The notes below the pieces were generated by a model, which was given only the letters and a program-made list of their open reading frames with translations, was not told the origin of the DNA and did not search any database. The position numbers and the translations under genes are program-made. A stretch of DNA of 64,000 nucleotides from Gammaproteobacteria bacterium (GTDB lineage: Bacteria > Pseudomonadota > Gammaproteobacteria > Pseudomonadales > Pseudohongiellaceae): positions 1 through 64,000 of the forward strand of contig PALV01000002.1 in NCBI GenBank assembly GCA_002706685.1, given 5' to 3'. Of the stretch, positions 45,501 to 54,363 are shown piece after piece. Within the stretch, counting starts at the first letter, position 1, and every line of letters starts with the position of its first letter.

Positions 45501-46173
45501 CATTGCGGAAGCGCTCGCTGATCTTAGCCGCGACCTGCAGGGTCTGGAGCCGGGTAATCAGCTTGCCCAGCAGACGGATGCTGATCCTATCAATCAGGCC
45601 GCCGCTGACGCCAGCGCGCTGCGGCGCGAGCTCGAGGCGCTGCAGGAGCAGATCAGTAATGGCCGGCAGGAGTCAATCGGGCAGATGCGGGAGAGACTGG
45701 CGCGCTCCCAGCAACTGGCGCAGCAACTCGATCAGCAGCTGTCGCAGGCTGGCGAGCAGCAGGCCGGCGAAGGCCAGCCCTCACGTGGTCAGCTTGCTCA
45801 GCGCGGCCAGCAGGGCAACCCTGGCAACCAGGCTCAACCGGGTGGTGCCGCCAGTCAGGTCGATCCTGGCGATCAGCGGGGTATCGGACGTATTCCAGCG
45901 GAAGGTGAAGCGGCACTCTGGGGTAACGCCCGCTCAATCAGTACCGAGATTACCGGTCAGTCGCTGGAAGCATTCATGAATCAGCCCGAGCTTCTGCAGG
46001 GTGTTCTGCAACCACTGATTGAACTGGAAAGTGATCTGCGTGCGCGCGCTGAACTCGCCCGCATCACGCGCCGCCTGTATACCGTATCCGAAGAGGATAT
46101 CCCTGAGGAATATCGACAGCTGGTGGAAGACTACTACCGGGCGCTGTCCGAGAATCGGAGCGCGACGCCCTAA
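42586..46173 (+). CDS. Large DUF4175-type membrane protein with Gln-rich coiled coil
   Basis: A 1195-residue protein. Hydrophobic segments lie at about residues 36-56, 65-82 and 163-185. A large presumably periplasmic beta-rich region follows (residues about 200-540). After a run of nine glycines (near residue 550) comes a long, glutamine- and arginine-rich helical region (roughly 560-1080) with heptad-like patterns, broken by a second glycine run near residue 680, and a Gln/Gly-rich disordered segment near 1060-1100. The layout corresponds to the DUF4175 family as I recall it. It begins the eight-gene MoxR/VWA cluster. ATG 42586 is chosen over a TTG at 42499; no strong ribosome binding site marks either. 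The function is unknown; the rod could bridge inner membrane and cell wall. Confidence 0.8.
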   Translation: MSRPETVKPDSASVIKLRAALAGVRKRRQRLLILKQTSLVAIALIAAFLGLSTLSVSLPGGRGLDALLFLAFIAIAGVLVWRYLRTLAQLRQDDRQLAGYVESRLPDLEQRLLTSLEFSSDPDSVEQRGVSQQFVQQLWDDADTQLGAQQQRLLEDADNRMPWLPLSVAGGAILTLVVLLTASDALWRAGSSLLWPFRAGPELALAPVPEPVVEPADMVISVEPGDISMQRGRAATIEVRIENAIPDDVRLRMRSDQVNWYDANMQRDGSGSNGAAFSYYLPAVEEDLVYYVSVGEGDDERSREYRITLYDLPQAEQIDVAYDFPEYTGIDDFQENDSGDFVVPEGTSLTLDIMFNKAVTQADLVFEDDTRIPVTVDGDRGQVTLIAEQDRSYRVLATDFEQLQTEDADIYYLRTIPDEPPELALHSPGRDQDVMPLEEVILQVEATDDYGLSDFTLHYSVIGSDEVAIDFLPEERTRNVTGNQMIYMEDLVVSPGDFVSYYLTVADNNGLRGPQEVVSDIYFLQVVPTDQEFRRASGGQQGGGGGGGGGDTGSALVTLQKDIIAATWRLRQQQLNMDQQQFSDDVAVIAESQRDASERAQMSIDRLSERVNFADDSYGNAVTYLQRAIEQMEAAAADLDQLALTQAMTPEQQALQYVLRAEAEINQTDVSFQQQAGGGGGGGSQQERQDLRELFDMEMGQNENRYETPRQASQGGQNTEEASRLEELARRQEGLTRAQRNLARRLEEMDEEQRRRELERLRRDQEQISNELAQLQQQMSRRQQMSQGQQNSQAQAGGSSQQLEQMQRTIEQMQEAAQAETPAQAAARSQRALDSLREQQRQLAQQSQQSPNQLVQDLAQRGQQLQQQQRQLQQSLEDLSREQGLGQSRQSAANDEGLQELTEQQQRLRQELEEIDRMLRAVIARAGNDEQQTLAQAQEATRALRPLREQMDTSNRVLRNGMVNLAVDIEQDIAEALADLSRDLQGLEPGNQLAQQTDADPINQAAADASALRRELEALQEQISNGRQESIGQMRERLARSQQLAQQLDQQLSQAGEQQAGEGQPSRGQLAQRGQQGNPGNQAQPGGAASQVDPGDQRGIGRIPAEGEAALWGNARSISTEITGQSLEAFMNQPELLQGVLQPLIELESDLRARAELARITRRLYTVSEEDIPEEYRQLVEDYYRALSENRSATP

Positions 46174-46176
46174 ACG

Positions 46177-48480
46177 ATGAGTTTCTTTGTAGATCCATAT
46201 GCACTTGAGGCTATTGCAGACGGGCAGTTCTCCTTCGCTAACAGCCCGCACCCGCTGGTCACAGCCATTCTGATACTGCTTGTGCCGGCAATCGTCTGGC
46301 TGCTGTACCGGCGCACTACACGGCCGGTCAGCCCTCGCTGGAAGGCCCTGCTCATCACCCTGCGATCGGCCGTCCTGCTGCTCCTGCTGCTGATGCTGCT
46401 GCGTCCGGTAATAACCACCTGGGAAGTCAATCCACAGGAGACTTACCTGGCCGTTCTGATTGATGACAGCCAGAGCATGCAGATCAATGATGTGGGGAAT
46501 GGCCAGTCACGAGCCGAAGCCGTGCAAAGGGCGCTGTTTGCTGACAACGGCATACTGCCGCCGCTGGCCGAGCGATATCAGCTGCGGACATTCGCGTTCA
46601 ACAATGCCTTGAACCGGCTGGATACGGCAGAAGAACTGCAGGCAAGCGGCAATCTGTCTGATCCCGGCCAGGCATTGCAGCAACTGCGCAACCAGCTGGG
46701 CGGGCTGCCTTTGAGTGGCGTTGTGCTGATCAGCGATGGTGCCGACAATTCCGGTGCCGATGTGCTGGCGCAGGCGCGCGAATTCGCGGCACGTCAGGTG
46801 CCAATTTTTACCGTCGGTGTGGGTCAGCCTGAAATTCAGCAGGATGTCGCCATTACCGATGTTGCAGCAGCCAGCACGATACTGGACAACAGTATTTTTG
46901 ATGTTCAGGTTACGCTGCAGCAGCAGGGTTATGAAGGGCGTCAGGTTCAGCTGCGGGTTCTCGATGGTGAGACTGAAGTGCTTACTCGAAATGTGACACT
47001 CGGCGCTAATGGTGGCAGCAGCCGCTACGAGCTGGAACTGGAACCGGAGCGCCGGGAGCCGATTCTCTACGAACTTGAAGTTGAAACTCTTGATGGAGAG
47101 CTGATTGCCCAGAATAACCGCTATCAGTTTCTGGTCGACAACAGCGAGCGCCCGCCACTGAATATTCTTTATGTTGAGGGCCATCCACGTAATGAGTTCA
47201 AGTTCATCAGGCGGGCTGCCGAAGGTGACGAAAGCCTGCGTCTGGCCTCCTATCTGCAGACCGGGCCTGGCAGGTTCTACCGACAGGGTATCAATACACC
47301 GCTGGAGCTGAACGACGGGTTCCCTGCCACTGCAGAAGACCTCTATCAGTATCAGGCGGTGGTGATAGGTGACATTGATCCGGACTTTCTCAGTGCGGAG
47401 CAGTTGACGCTGCTGCAGGATTTTGTGGCAGAGCGCGGTGGCGGCCTGTTGGTGAGCGGTATGCTGGATGATGCCTTTGTTGATACGGCGCTGGCTGACA
47501 TCCTTCCGGTCACGCCGGTACGGCTGTCCGCTCTTCCCGGCTACCTGCAGGGTGGTGTACGGCGAGGCAGCCATGCTACCGGCGAAATGTTTACGCCTCG
47601 CCTGACCACGCCCGGTGAATTCTCCCCGCTACTGCGTCTGGGCGCTGATGACAGTGAGAATCGCAATGCCTGGTCGGCCTTGCCGCAATTGCAGGGTATC
47701 TATGTGACCGGCCGCGCCAAACCGGGCGCCACCGTCCTGATGGAACACCCATCGGTGCAGTTTCAGGATCAGGCGCTGCCGGTCATGGCCACGCAGCGTT
47801 ATGGCAGCGGTCGCAGCATGGCGATTACCACAGCCAGCACCTGGCGCTGGCAGATGCTGATGCCGGCAGAAGATGAATCGCACGAGCGTGTCTGGCGACA
47901 GATACTGCGCTGGCTGGCGCAGGGAGCGATGGAACGCGTTACCGTGAACTTTGATAAGCCATTTTACAATGTCGGTGATGAAGTTACCGTTTCGGTTGAA
48001 GTTCGTGATGAACGCTTTGAGCCGGACAATAACGCGTCGCTGTGGCTGCAGCGCACCGACCCGCAGGGCGAAGTCAGTGATATTGCGATGGAGTGGGACA
48101 TCGATGAAGACGGCGTCTACCGCAGCCGTTTCCTGGTGGAAGACGAAGGCGTTTACAACACGCTGGTGGATGTCAGCAGCACTGCGGCGGCAAGAATCGA
48201 TGACGAAAAACCGGCAGCATTTGTGGTTACTCCGTCGCTGCGCGAATACAACAATGCAGCCCGTGACGACGGTCTGCTGGGTCGCATCGCGGAAAGCAGT
48301 GGCGGTCGGTATTACGATCTGGGTGAAATCAACCAGCTGGTAGGCGATATTGAGCGCAGCCCTGGTGCGTATTCTCAACAGGTTGAGGAAGACCTGTGGG
48401 ACCGGCCAGGCTTCCTTCTGTTGCTGATCGCATTGATGTGTGCCGACTGGATGGCCAGACGTTACCGGGGGTTGTCATGA
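46177..48480 (+). CDS. Membrane protein with von Willebrand A-like domain
   Basis: A 767-residue protein with two N-terminal membrane helices (about 28-44 and 58-76), a VWA-like domain whose metal-site motif reads DDSQS (Asp96, Ser98, Ser100), and a C-terminal helix (about 745-760). Between lies a region resembling class I glutamine amidotransferase-like folds, as in other large proteins of MoxR clusters (for example EGHPRNEFKFIRRA near residue 328 and RYGSGRSMAITTA near 545). It starts three bases after the DUF4175-type gene and overlaps the next gene by four bases. It is organised like the BatA-like protein at 55.3 kb, so the cluster carries two related VWA proteins. Confidence 0.85.
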   Translation: MSFFVDPYALEAIADGQFSFANSPHPLVTAILILLVPAIVWLLYRRTTRPVSPRWKALLITLRSAVLLLLLLMLLRPVITTWEVNPQETYLAVLIDDSQSMQINDVGNGQSRAEAVQRALFADNGILPPLAERYQLRTFAFNNALNRLDTAEELQASGNLSDPGQALQQLRNQLGGLPLSGVVLISDGADNSGADVLAQAREFAARQVPIFTVGVGQPEIQQDVAITDVAAASTILDNSIFDVQVTLQQQGYEGRQVQLRVLDGETEVLTRNVTLGANGGSSRYELELEPERREPILYELEVETLDGELIAQNNRYQFLVDNSERPPLNILYVEGHPRNEFKFIRRAAEGDESLRLASYLQTGPGRFYRQGINTPLELNDGFPATAEDLYQYQAVVIGDIDPDFLSAEQLTLLQDFVAERGGGLLVSGMLDDAFVDTALADILPVTPVRLSALPGYLQGGVRRGSHATGEMFTPRLTTPGEFSPLLRLGADDSENRNAWSALPQLQGIYVTGRAKPGATVLMEHPSVQFQDQALPVMATQRYGSGRSMAITTASTWRWQMLMPAEDESHERVWRQILRWLAQGAMERVTVNFDKPFYNVGDEVTVSVEVRDERFEPDNNASLWLQRTDPQGEVSDIAMEWDIDEDGVYRSRFLVEDEGVYNTLVDVSSTAAARIDDEKPAAFVVTPSLREYNNAARDDGLLGRIAESSGGRYYDLGEINQLVGDIERSPGAYSQQVEEDLWDRPGFLLLLIALMCADWMARRYRGLS

Positions 48481-49529
48481 TTGCTCGAAGCGTAATTGGC
48501 AGACTGGTTTTTGCGCTGAGTGTTTTCTCATCTGCGGCTTTAGTCATGGCACAGGATGTTGCAACAGACGGCGAGACGCCATGGTTCAGTCAGGCAGTAG
48601 ATACCGAAAAGTTCGCGGTGATCATTACCGGAGCGGCTGCCACGCCGGAGAGCCGGGAACAGTTTCGCAGCTGGACTGCAGACCTGTACCGGTCTCTGCG
48701 TGACGACTACGGTTATCCGGATTCCCACACTACGCTGTTGATGGATGATGGCAATAACGTAGGCGAGCTGGCACCTTTGGTTGATGGCAGCTCTGAACTC
48801 GAAGATATCCGCAGTGCCCTTGATCAGCTGGGCCAGCAGATGGCTCAGGGTGATCAGCTGACACTGTTTTTGATCGGTCACGGTTCAAGCCGGTTTGGTG
48901 AGGCCAAATTCAACAACGTCGGTCCAGACATGACGGGCAGCGATCTGGCGCAGATGCTTGAAGCTTTTGAGGGTCAGGATATCGTTGTGGTCAATACGAC
49001 AAGTGCAAGCTTTGAGTTTTCACGCGAGCTGGCAGCCAACGGTCGTGTCATCGTGTCGGCGACCCGGTCTGCAGCAGAACGTTATGACCCGGTGTTCGGC
49101 GGCTTTTTTATAGAGGCCATGCAGGGGCGACAGGCGGATCTGGATCGTAATGGTCGACTGTCAATTCTGGAAGCATTCAACTTCGCAAGCAGTCAGACTG
49201 CCGAGTGGTACAGCGAGCAGGGCAGATTGCCCACCGAAAATGCCGTCCTGGATGATACCGGCGACGGTCTGTTCAGTCGTGAGCCTGGCCGAAATGAGTC
49301 GGATGGCCTGCTGGCAGAAATCGCGTATATCGATATCGTCAGACCTGATGAGGCCAAGACCTCTCCTGGCGCGCGGGAAATACTGGCAGATATTCAGCGT
49401 CTGGAGCGGGAGATTTTCATTCTTCGCAATCAGAAGAGCAACTACCTGGAGGAAGACTACTGGAGCCGGCTGGAAGCCCTGTTAATTGACCTGGCGTTAC
49501 AAACGAGGGATTACAATGCATTGCCCTGA
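48477..49529 (+). CDS. Exported caspase/legumain-fold protein lacking the catalytic cysteine
   Basis: A 350-residue protein with a signal peptide to Ala25. The central domain has the caspase/C13-peptidase pattern: LFLIGHGS with His135, then a hydrophobic strand (IVVVN) leading to the place where the catalytic DxCxSG should be; the sequence there is NTTSAS (173-178), so Thr175 occupies the cysteine position. An EF-hand-like DLDRNGRLSILEAF (221-234) follows, as in related bacterial proteins of this fold. It is probably a pseudoenzyme or uses another mechanism. ATG 48477 overlaps the previous stop (ATGA), so translation is coupled. Confidence 0.72.
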   Translation: MIARSVIGRLVFALSVFSSAALVMAQDVATDGETPWFSQAVDTEKFAVIITGAAATPESREQFRSWTADLYRSLRDDYGYPDSHTTLLMDDGNNVGELAPLVDGSSELEDIRSALDQLGQQMAQGDQLTLFLIGHGSSRFGEAKFNNVGPDMTGSDLAQMLEAFEGQDIVVVNTTSASFEFSRELAANGRVIVSATRSAAERYDPVFGGFFIEAMQGRQADLDRNGRLSILEAFNFASSQTAEWYSEQGRLPTENAVLDDTGDGLFSREPGRNESDGLLAEIAYIDIVRPDEAKTSPGAREILADIQRLEREIFILRNQKSNYLEEDYWSRLEALLIDLALQTRDYNALP

Positions 49530-52302
49530 ATCGATTGGCCACGTAAAGATCAGAAAATCCAGACGCGTCGCTGCAATGAGCATGCGACGTCCGATCACTG
49601 CCTGCCTGATGCTGGCAATGCTGGCCTCGCCGCTGGTAACGGACAGACTTAATCTGGCGGGTGTGGTTGTTTATCTGGCACCAGCAGCGTATGCGCAGAC
49701 CCAGCCGACTGACCTGGAGAATCTTGAACGCGGGCAGCAGCTGCTGCTGCGCGGATCCTACCTGGCTGCGATGGAGGTTCTTGGCTCCGTTCGCGACGAT
49801 TTTTATCAGGAGTCGGCCGCCCTGGCACTCGCCCGTGCACATGTCGAAACAGGACAGTACGATCGCGCCGTGGATGTACTGCAGGATGTCATGCGCGACG
49901 CGGCTGACACGCCGGAAGTGGCCACAGCGCTGGCTGAGATTTATCTGCGTACCGGACGTTCGGAACAGGCAAACACCTTGCTGACACAAGTAACACAGCA
50001 GCTGACTACACCGCCGGTGCGGTCCCTGGTGCAGCACGGCATGGTGTTGTCGCTGCGTGGCGATCGCGAGGCGGCGCAGGAGCAGTTTAATGCCGCGCTG
50101 GCGCGTTACGACAGTGGCAGTGTATTCGAATCCTCAGATGTAGGGATGGTGGCACTGGCGGCCTGGCAACTCGGTGAATTCCATGACGCCAATGCACTTT
50201 TTAACGAGGCCGTGCGCCTGGACGACAACAACCTCGAAGCACTGGCGCTGTGGGGTGATCTGTTCCAGGACAAATTTAATGACGAGGATGCCCGTCGCAA
50301 CTATCAGCAGGTGCTGGATATCAATCCCCGCTACACACCGGCGCTGGTTGGCATGGGGCGTATCACTTCACCGGAGCTGAACCTCTCGCGAGCGCTGGAT
50401 GTCAATGTTCGCGACAGCGAGGCGCTGCACACATTCGGACTGATACTGATACGTAATAATCAGCGCGAAGAAGGCGTTCGCATGCTGGAGCAGGCGATCG
50501 GCATCAATCCCGAGTCCATTCCTGCACGGGCGATACTGGCGGCGCTGGCTGTCATGAATGATGACGAGCCTGCGCTGGCTGCCCAGCGCGCCGCAATCAA
50601 CAGTTTCAGCCCGGACAATTCCATGTTCTATGCGCTGGCTGCAGAGTTCCTGGGCAATAACTATCGATTCGAGGAAGCGGTTGAATATGCAAGGCTGGCA
50701 ATAGACAGCGATCCGCAGAACTGGTTTGCGCATACCGTGCTGGGTGGCAATCTGGTCCGACTCGGCGAGGAAGCAGAGGGTAAAGGCCATCTGGAAAGCG
50801 CCTTTGATAATGACCCGTTTAACGTGCTCACATCAAACATGCTGCAGGTATTTGATGTGCTGGAAGAGTACGAGACGCTGGAGACCGAGCATTTCCGCGT
50901 CAACATGAGTTCGCGCGATGCGCAGATCCTGTGGCCATATATGGCACCGCTGCTTGAGGAAAGCTGGGACCGCCTGGTGGCCAAATACCAGTTCGAGCCT
51001 GAGGTGCCGGTTGTCATCCAGGTCTTCGAACGTACCGAGGATTTTGCCGTGCGCTCCGTCGGGCTCCCCGATATCGGGCCGCTGGTCGGCATCTGTTTTG
51101 GTAAAGTGATTACACTGATTTCACCGGATACCCTGAGTGCCAACTGGCAGGAAATTGTCTGGCACGAACTGGTCCATGTGTGGACGCTGCAGATGACCAG
51201 CAATCGCATGCCGCGCTGGCTGTCAGAAGGTATCTCAACCTGGGAAGAGCGACTCGGCCGACCAGAGTGGGGCCGCCGCCAGGGGCTTGATCTGGTCAGG
51301 GCGGTACAACAGCAGCGCGTTGCACCAGTCGCAGAGCTCAACAATGCGTTCACCTCGGCAGGGAGCAATGCCGATCTGAACTTCGCCTACTATCAATCCT
51401 ATCTGGTGGTGGAATACATCGCCGAAGCCTTCGGTTTCGAGAGTCTGCTGGCTCTGATTCATCAGTATGCCGAGGCCAAACCCGAGGCTGAAATGTTTGA
51501 GGCTGTGTTCAATATGGACATGGCAAGCTTTGATGAGGGCTTCCAGGCCTGGTTGCAGGCCAGAGTGGAATCGATCAACGTTTACGTGCACAGTGAAGAC
51601 AGCCCTGACGATGGCGCGGCACATGGTCACGGGCGCCGTGAAAACAGCAGCGCGGTGCTTGCCGAGCTGTACAACAATCAATCTTTGAAGGAGTACATGG
51701 AAGGACGGGTGCAGCGTCAGCCGCGCGACTTTCAGGCCCATCTGCAACTGGGAATCGTACAGTTTCGCGAAGAGGCATGGGATGAGGCGATTGAGCATCT
51801 GGTCATCGCCCATGAAATCCTGCCCGATTATTCGGGCTACCCAAGTCCCCCACTTGTGCTGTCACAGGTTTACGAAGCAAGAGGTGATACCAATCAGCAG
51901 CTGTACTGGCTGGAAGTCATGCTTGAAAACAGCCAGCATGATTTTGCATCGCCATTGAAACTGGCCAATGTCGCACTTGAAAATGGTAATCTGGAACGTG
52001 CCGGGTATTACATAGAGCGTGCGCTGTCAGTAAACCCATATCGCCCCGAGATTCATCAGGTCAATGCCGAACTGGCATCGGCACTGGGTGATACTGCCAC
52101 TGCGGTCCAGGAATACGAAGTTCTGCTGGAACTTGATCAGACTGATCCGGTTGCCGCTAGAACCAATCTGGCGCAGGCCTATTTGGAAAACAACCAGACT
52201 GAGGAAGCTCGCCAGAGTGTGTTGCGAGCACTTGAAACGGCGCCCGGTTATGTACGTGCGCAGCAGATACTGCTGCGCGCTGTTGGCCGGGGAGGTGAGT
52301 AG
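49516..52302 (+). CDS. TPR-repeat protein with HExxH metalloprotease domain
   Basis: A 928-residue exported protein. A long signal region ends near residue 60 (APAAYAQ). TPR-like helical repeats fill about residues 65-430 and 690-928. Between them lies a gluzincin protease domain of the peptidase MA type: HELVH (residues 550-554) supplies two zinc ligands and the catalytic glutamate, and WLSEGIS has the third ligand Glu571. The fold suggests substrate recruitment by TPRs and cleavage in the periplasm. Start at ATG 49516 is supported by GAGGG seven bases upstream; it overlaps the previous gene by 14 bases. Neighbours in the cluster are VWA proteins and a protease pseudoenzyme. Confidence 0.85.
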   Translation: MHCPESIGHVKIRKSRRVAAMSMRRPITACLMLAMLASPLVTDRLNLAGVVVYLAPAAYAQTQPTDLENLERGQQLLLRGSYLAAMEVLGSVRDDFYQESAALALARAHVETGQYDRAVDVLQDVMRDAADTPEVATALAEIYLRTGRSEQANTLLTQVTQQLTTPPVRSLVQHGMVLSLRGDREAAQEQFNAALARYDSGSVFESSDVGMVALAAWQLGEFHDANALFNEAVRLDDNNLEALALWGDLFQDKFNDEDARRNYQQVLDINPRYTPALVGMGRITSPELNLSRALDVNVRDSEALHTFGLILIRNNQREEGVRMLEQAIGINPESIPARAILAALAVMNDDEPALAAQRAAINSFSPDNSMFYALAAEFLGNNYRFEEAVEYARLAIDSDPQNWFAHTVLGGNLVRLGEEAEGKGHLESAFDNDPFNVLTSNMLQVFDVLEEYETLETEHFRVNMSSRDAQILWPYMAPLLEESWDRLVAKYQFEPEVPVVIQVFERTEDFAVRSVGLPDIGPLVGICFGKVITLISPDTLSANWQEIVWHELVHVWTLQMTSNRMPRWLSEGISTWEERLGRPEWGRRQGLDLVRAVQQQRVAPVAELNNAFTSAGSNADLNFAYYQSYLVVEYIAEAFGFESLLALIHQYAEAKPEAEMFEAVFNMDMASFDEGFQAWLQARVESINVYVHSEDSPDDGAAHGHGRRENSSAVLAELYNNQSLKEYMEGRVQRQPRDFQAHLQLGIVQFREEAWDEAIEHLVIAHEILPDYSGYPSPPLVLSQVYEARGDTNQQLYWLEVMLENSQHDFASPLKLANVALENGNLERAGYYIERALSVNPYRPEIHQVNAELASALGDTATAVQEYEVLLELDQTDPVAARTNLAQAYLENNQTEEARQSVLRALETAPGYVRAQQILLRAVGRGGE

Positions 52303-52303
52303 C

Positions 52304-53215
52304 ATGCCGGTCCGGCTGCGACACAAGATTGCTGGTCGCCGGGCTCTTGCCTGCGGGCTGCTGGTGGCGAGCGCACTGCTGGCGGTCAATAGTCAGGCAC
52401 AGCCGCAGTCCGGTATCGCATTCCCACCAGACTTTGACATACGTTCACTGCAGGACCGCGATCCACCCCAGATCGCCATCGGCGGGCAGAGCAGCAACCA
52501 GGCGCGCGAGCCTCGGGTAGCGCCCGAATTCACTTTTATCCGGGGACGCTATGAAAACTATCCTGGCGGAATGGGACGACGCGGTGGCTGGTGGGATACC
52601 GACTATCCCGACGCCGAACAGAACTTTCTGCGCGGCGTGCAGCGCTATACCCTGGTAGACACAGAGACACAGGCGACTCGCTGGCTGGACCTGACAGATC
52701 CGACGCTGTTTGAACATGTGTTTCTTTACATGACCATGAAACGCGTACCCGTCGGCCGGATGTACAGCGGCCCGAACTTCTCGACCGCAGAGGCTGAAGC
52801 GCTGCGCGAGTTTATGCTGCGCGGCGGATTTGTGATGCTGGATGATTTCTGGACCGAAGCGCATTTTGAAGATTTTCTGATAGAGATGGTGAAGGTTTTC
52901 CCGGATCGCGAAGTCGTGCAGCTGCCCATTGATCACGAGATTTTTAATCTGTTTTATGAGATTGACCGGGTGCCTCAGGTGCCTGGTCGCGCTGTGACCT
53001 GGGACTACGGCGGTGTCACGCTGGACGATGCGCGCTATCCACCCTCCGTACACGCCATCCTCGACGATGACGGACGGGTCATGTTGGTGGCAAATTACAA
53101 TTCGGACATGGGTGACGGCTGGGAACATACCTTTCTGGAGATGTATCCCACGGAAATGAGCAACGCAGCATATCGACTTGGCATTAACTATCTGATTTAC
53201 GCTTACACACACTGA
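52304..53215 (+). CDS. Exported DUF4159-domain protein
   Basis: A 303-residue exported protein with a signal peptide ending NSQAQ (about residue 29). The body matches the DUF4159 family that accompanies MoxR clusters: a conserved TDYPDAEQNFLRGVQRYT near residue 100, FVMLDDFW near residue 180, and the Rossmann-like arrangement of an amidotransferase-type fold. No catalytic residue is certain. GGGGAGG sits just before the ATG, overlapping the end of the TPR protease gene by no more than a base. It leads into the MoxR gene after 43 bases. Confidence 0.8.
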   Translation: MPVRLRHKIAGRRALACGLLVASALLAVNSQAQPQSGIAFPPDFDIRSLQDRDPPQIAIGGQSSNQAREPRVAPEFTFIRGRYENYPGGMGRRGGWWDTDYPDAEQNFLRGVQRYTLVDTETQATRWLDLTDPTLFEHVFLYMTMKRVPVGRMYSGPNFSTAEAEALREFMLRGGFVMLDDFWTEAHFEDFLIEMVKVFPDREVVQLPIDHEIFNLFYEIDRVPQVPGRAVTWDYGGVTLDDARYPPSVHAILDDDGRVMLVANYNSDMGDGWEHTFLEMYPTEMSNAAYRLGINYLIYAYTH

Positions 53216-53258
53216 TTAAGGCAGAGAGACTGCTTCAACCTATTGGCACAAGAAGGAC

Positions 53259-54299
53259 ATGACGATGACAGACACAGATACCATACAGGACGCTCCAGTT
53301 GCCGGGCTGGATGATCAAGACGATCTGGCGCTGGTCAAAAAGATGCAGCAGGGACGGGATCAGATGGTGCAGGAGATCCGCAAGATCATCGTCGGTCAGG
53401 AAGCGGTCGTTGAGGAACTGCTGATCGCGCTGTTTGCCGGCGGTCACTGTCTGGTCACCGGTGTGCCGGGTCTGGCTAAAACACTGTTGATCAAAACCGT
53501 GGCTGACATTCTACAGCTGGATTTCAGTCGCATCCAGTTCACACCGGATTTGATGCCCTCTGATGTGGTAGGCGCGGAGATTGTTGAAGAGCAGGAAGGT
53601 CGTCGCAAGCTGGTGTTTGTCAAAGGCCCCATTTTCACCAATATTCTGCTTGCCGACGAGATCAACCGGACGCCGCCAAAGACCCAGTCTTCGTTGCTGG
53701 AGGCGATGGAAGAGCGTCAGGTCACAGCAGCAGGTGTCACACACAAAATGTCCAAGCCGTTTTTTGTGCTGGCAACTCAGAACCCGATTGAGCTGGAAGG
53801 TACCTATCCCTTGCCGGAGGCGCAGCTCGACCGATTCATGTTCAAGATTGAGCTGGGTTACCTGAGTGAGGACGAAGAGGTAAAGGTCGTCAGCAACACA
53901 ACCCGCACCGTTGACCACACGGTGTCACATCCATTGAGTGGCGAAGACATCCTGGCCTTCCAGCGTATCGCACGGCAGGTTCCAGCGGCTCAGGCTGTCA
54001 TCCAGTATGCCGTGCGACTGGTACACGCGACCCGTCCGCAGAGCGAATCGGCACCGGATTTTGTGCGCGACTGGGTAACCTGGGGCGCTGGTATTCGCGC
54101 ATCCCAGAATCTGGTGTTGGCTGGCAAGGTTCGAGCGCTGCTGCATGGCCGCTATAACGTGTCCTTTAATGACATCCGGGCACTGGCGCCATCGGTGCTG
54201 CGTCATCGTCTGCAATTGAACTTTCACGCCGAGGCGGAGCGCATCAATGCTGACGAGCTCATCAGACGCGTGCTGGCTCACGTCAAGGAACCGGCCTGA
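53259..54299 (+). CDS. MoxR-family AAA+ ATPase
   Basis: A 346-residue cytoplasmic AAA+ ATPase. Walker A is GVPGLAKT (68-75), Walker B LLADEINR (near residue 130), sensor 1 LATQNP (near residue 170), and the family lid domain completes the C-terminus. MoxR proteins act as chaperones that remodel or activate partner VWA-domain proteins, often needing cofactors encoded next door. AAGAAGGA precedes the ATG at good spacing. DUF58 and BatA-like VWA genes follow, giving the standard MoxR core. Confidence 0.94.
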   Translation: MTMTDTDTIQDAPVAGLDDQDDLALVKKMQQGRDQMVQEIRKIIVGQEAVVEELLIALFAGGHCLVTGVPGLAKTLLIKTVADILQLDFSRIQFTPDLMPSDVVGAEIVEEQEGRRKLVFVKGPIFTNILLADEINRTPPKTQSSLLEAMEERQVTAAGVTHKMSKPFFVLATQNPIELEGTYPLPEAQLDRFMFKIELGYLSEDEEVKVVSNTTRTVDHTVSHPLSGEDILAFQRIARQVPAAQAVIQYAVRLVHATRPQSESAPDFVRDWVTWGAGIRASQNLVLAGKVRALLHGRYNVSFNDIRALAPSVLRHRLQLNFHAEAERINADELIRRVLAHVKEPA

Positions 54300-54363
54300 T
54301 CAATCAGGTGGCTGTTGAAACAATAACAACGGGAACAGGTGTGGCGACAGGAAGCTGGCAGAT

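Noticed and set aside
46507..47574. 355-codon minus-strand frame inside the VWA gene
   Set aside because: Antisense shadow without motifs or ribosome binding site.
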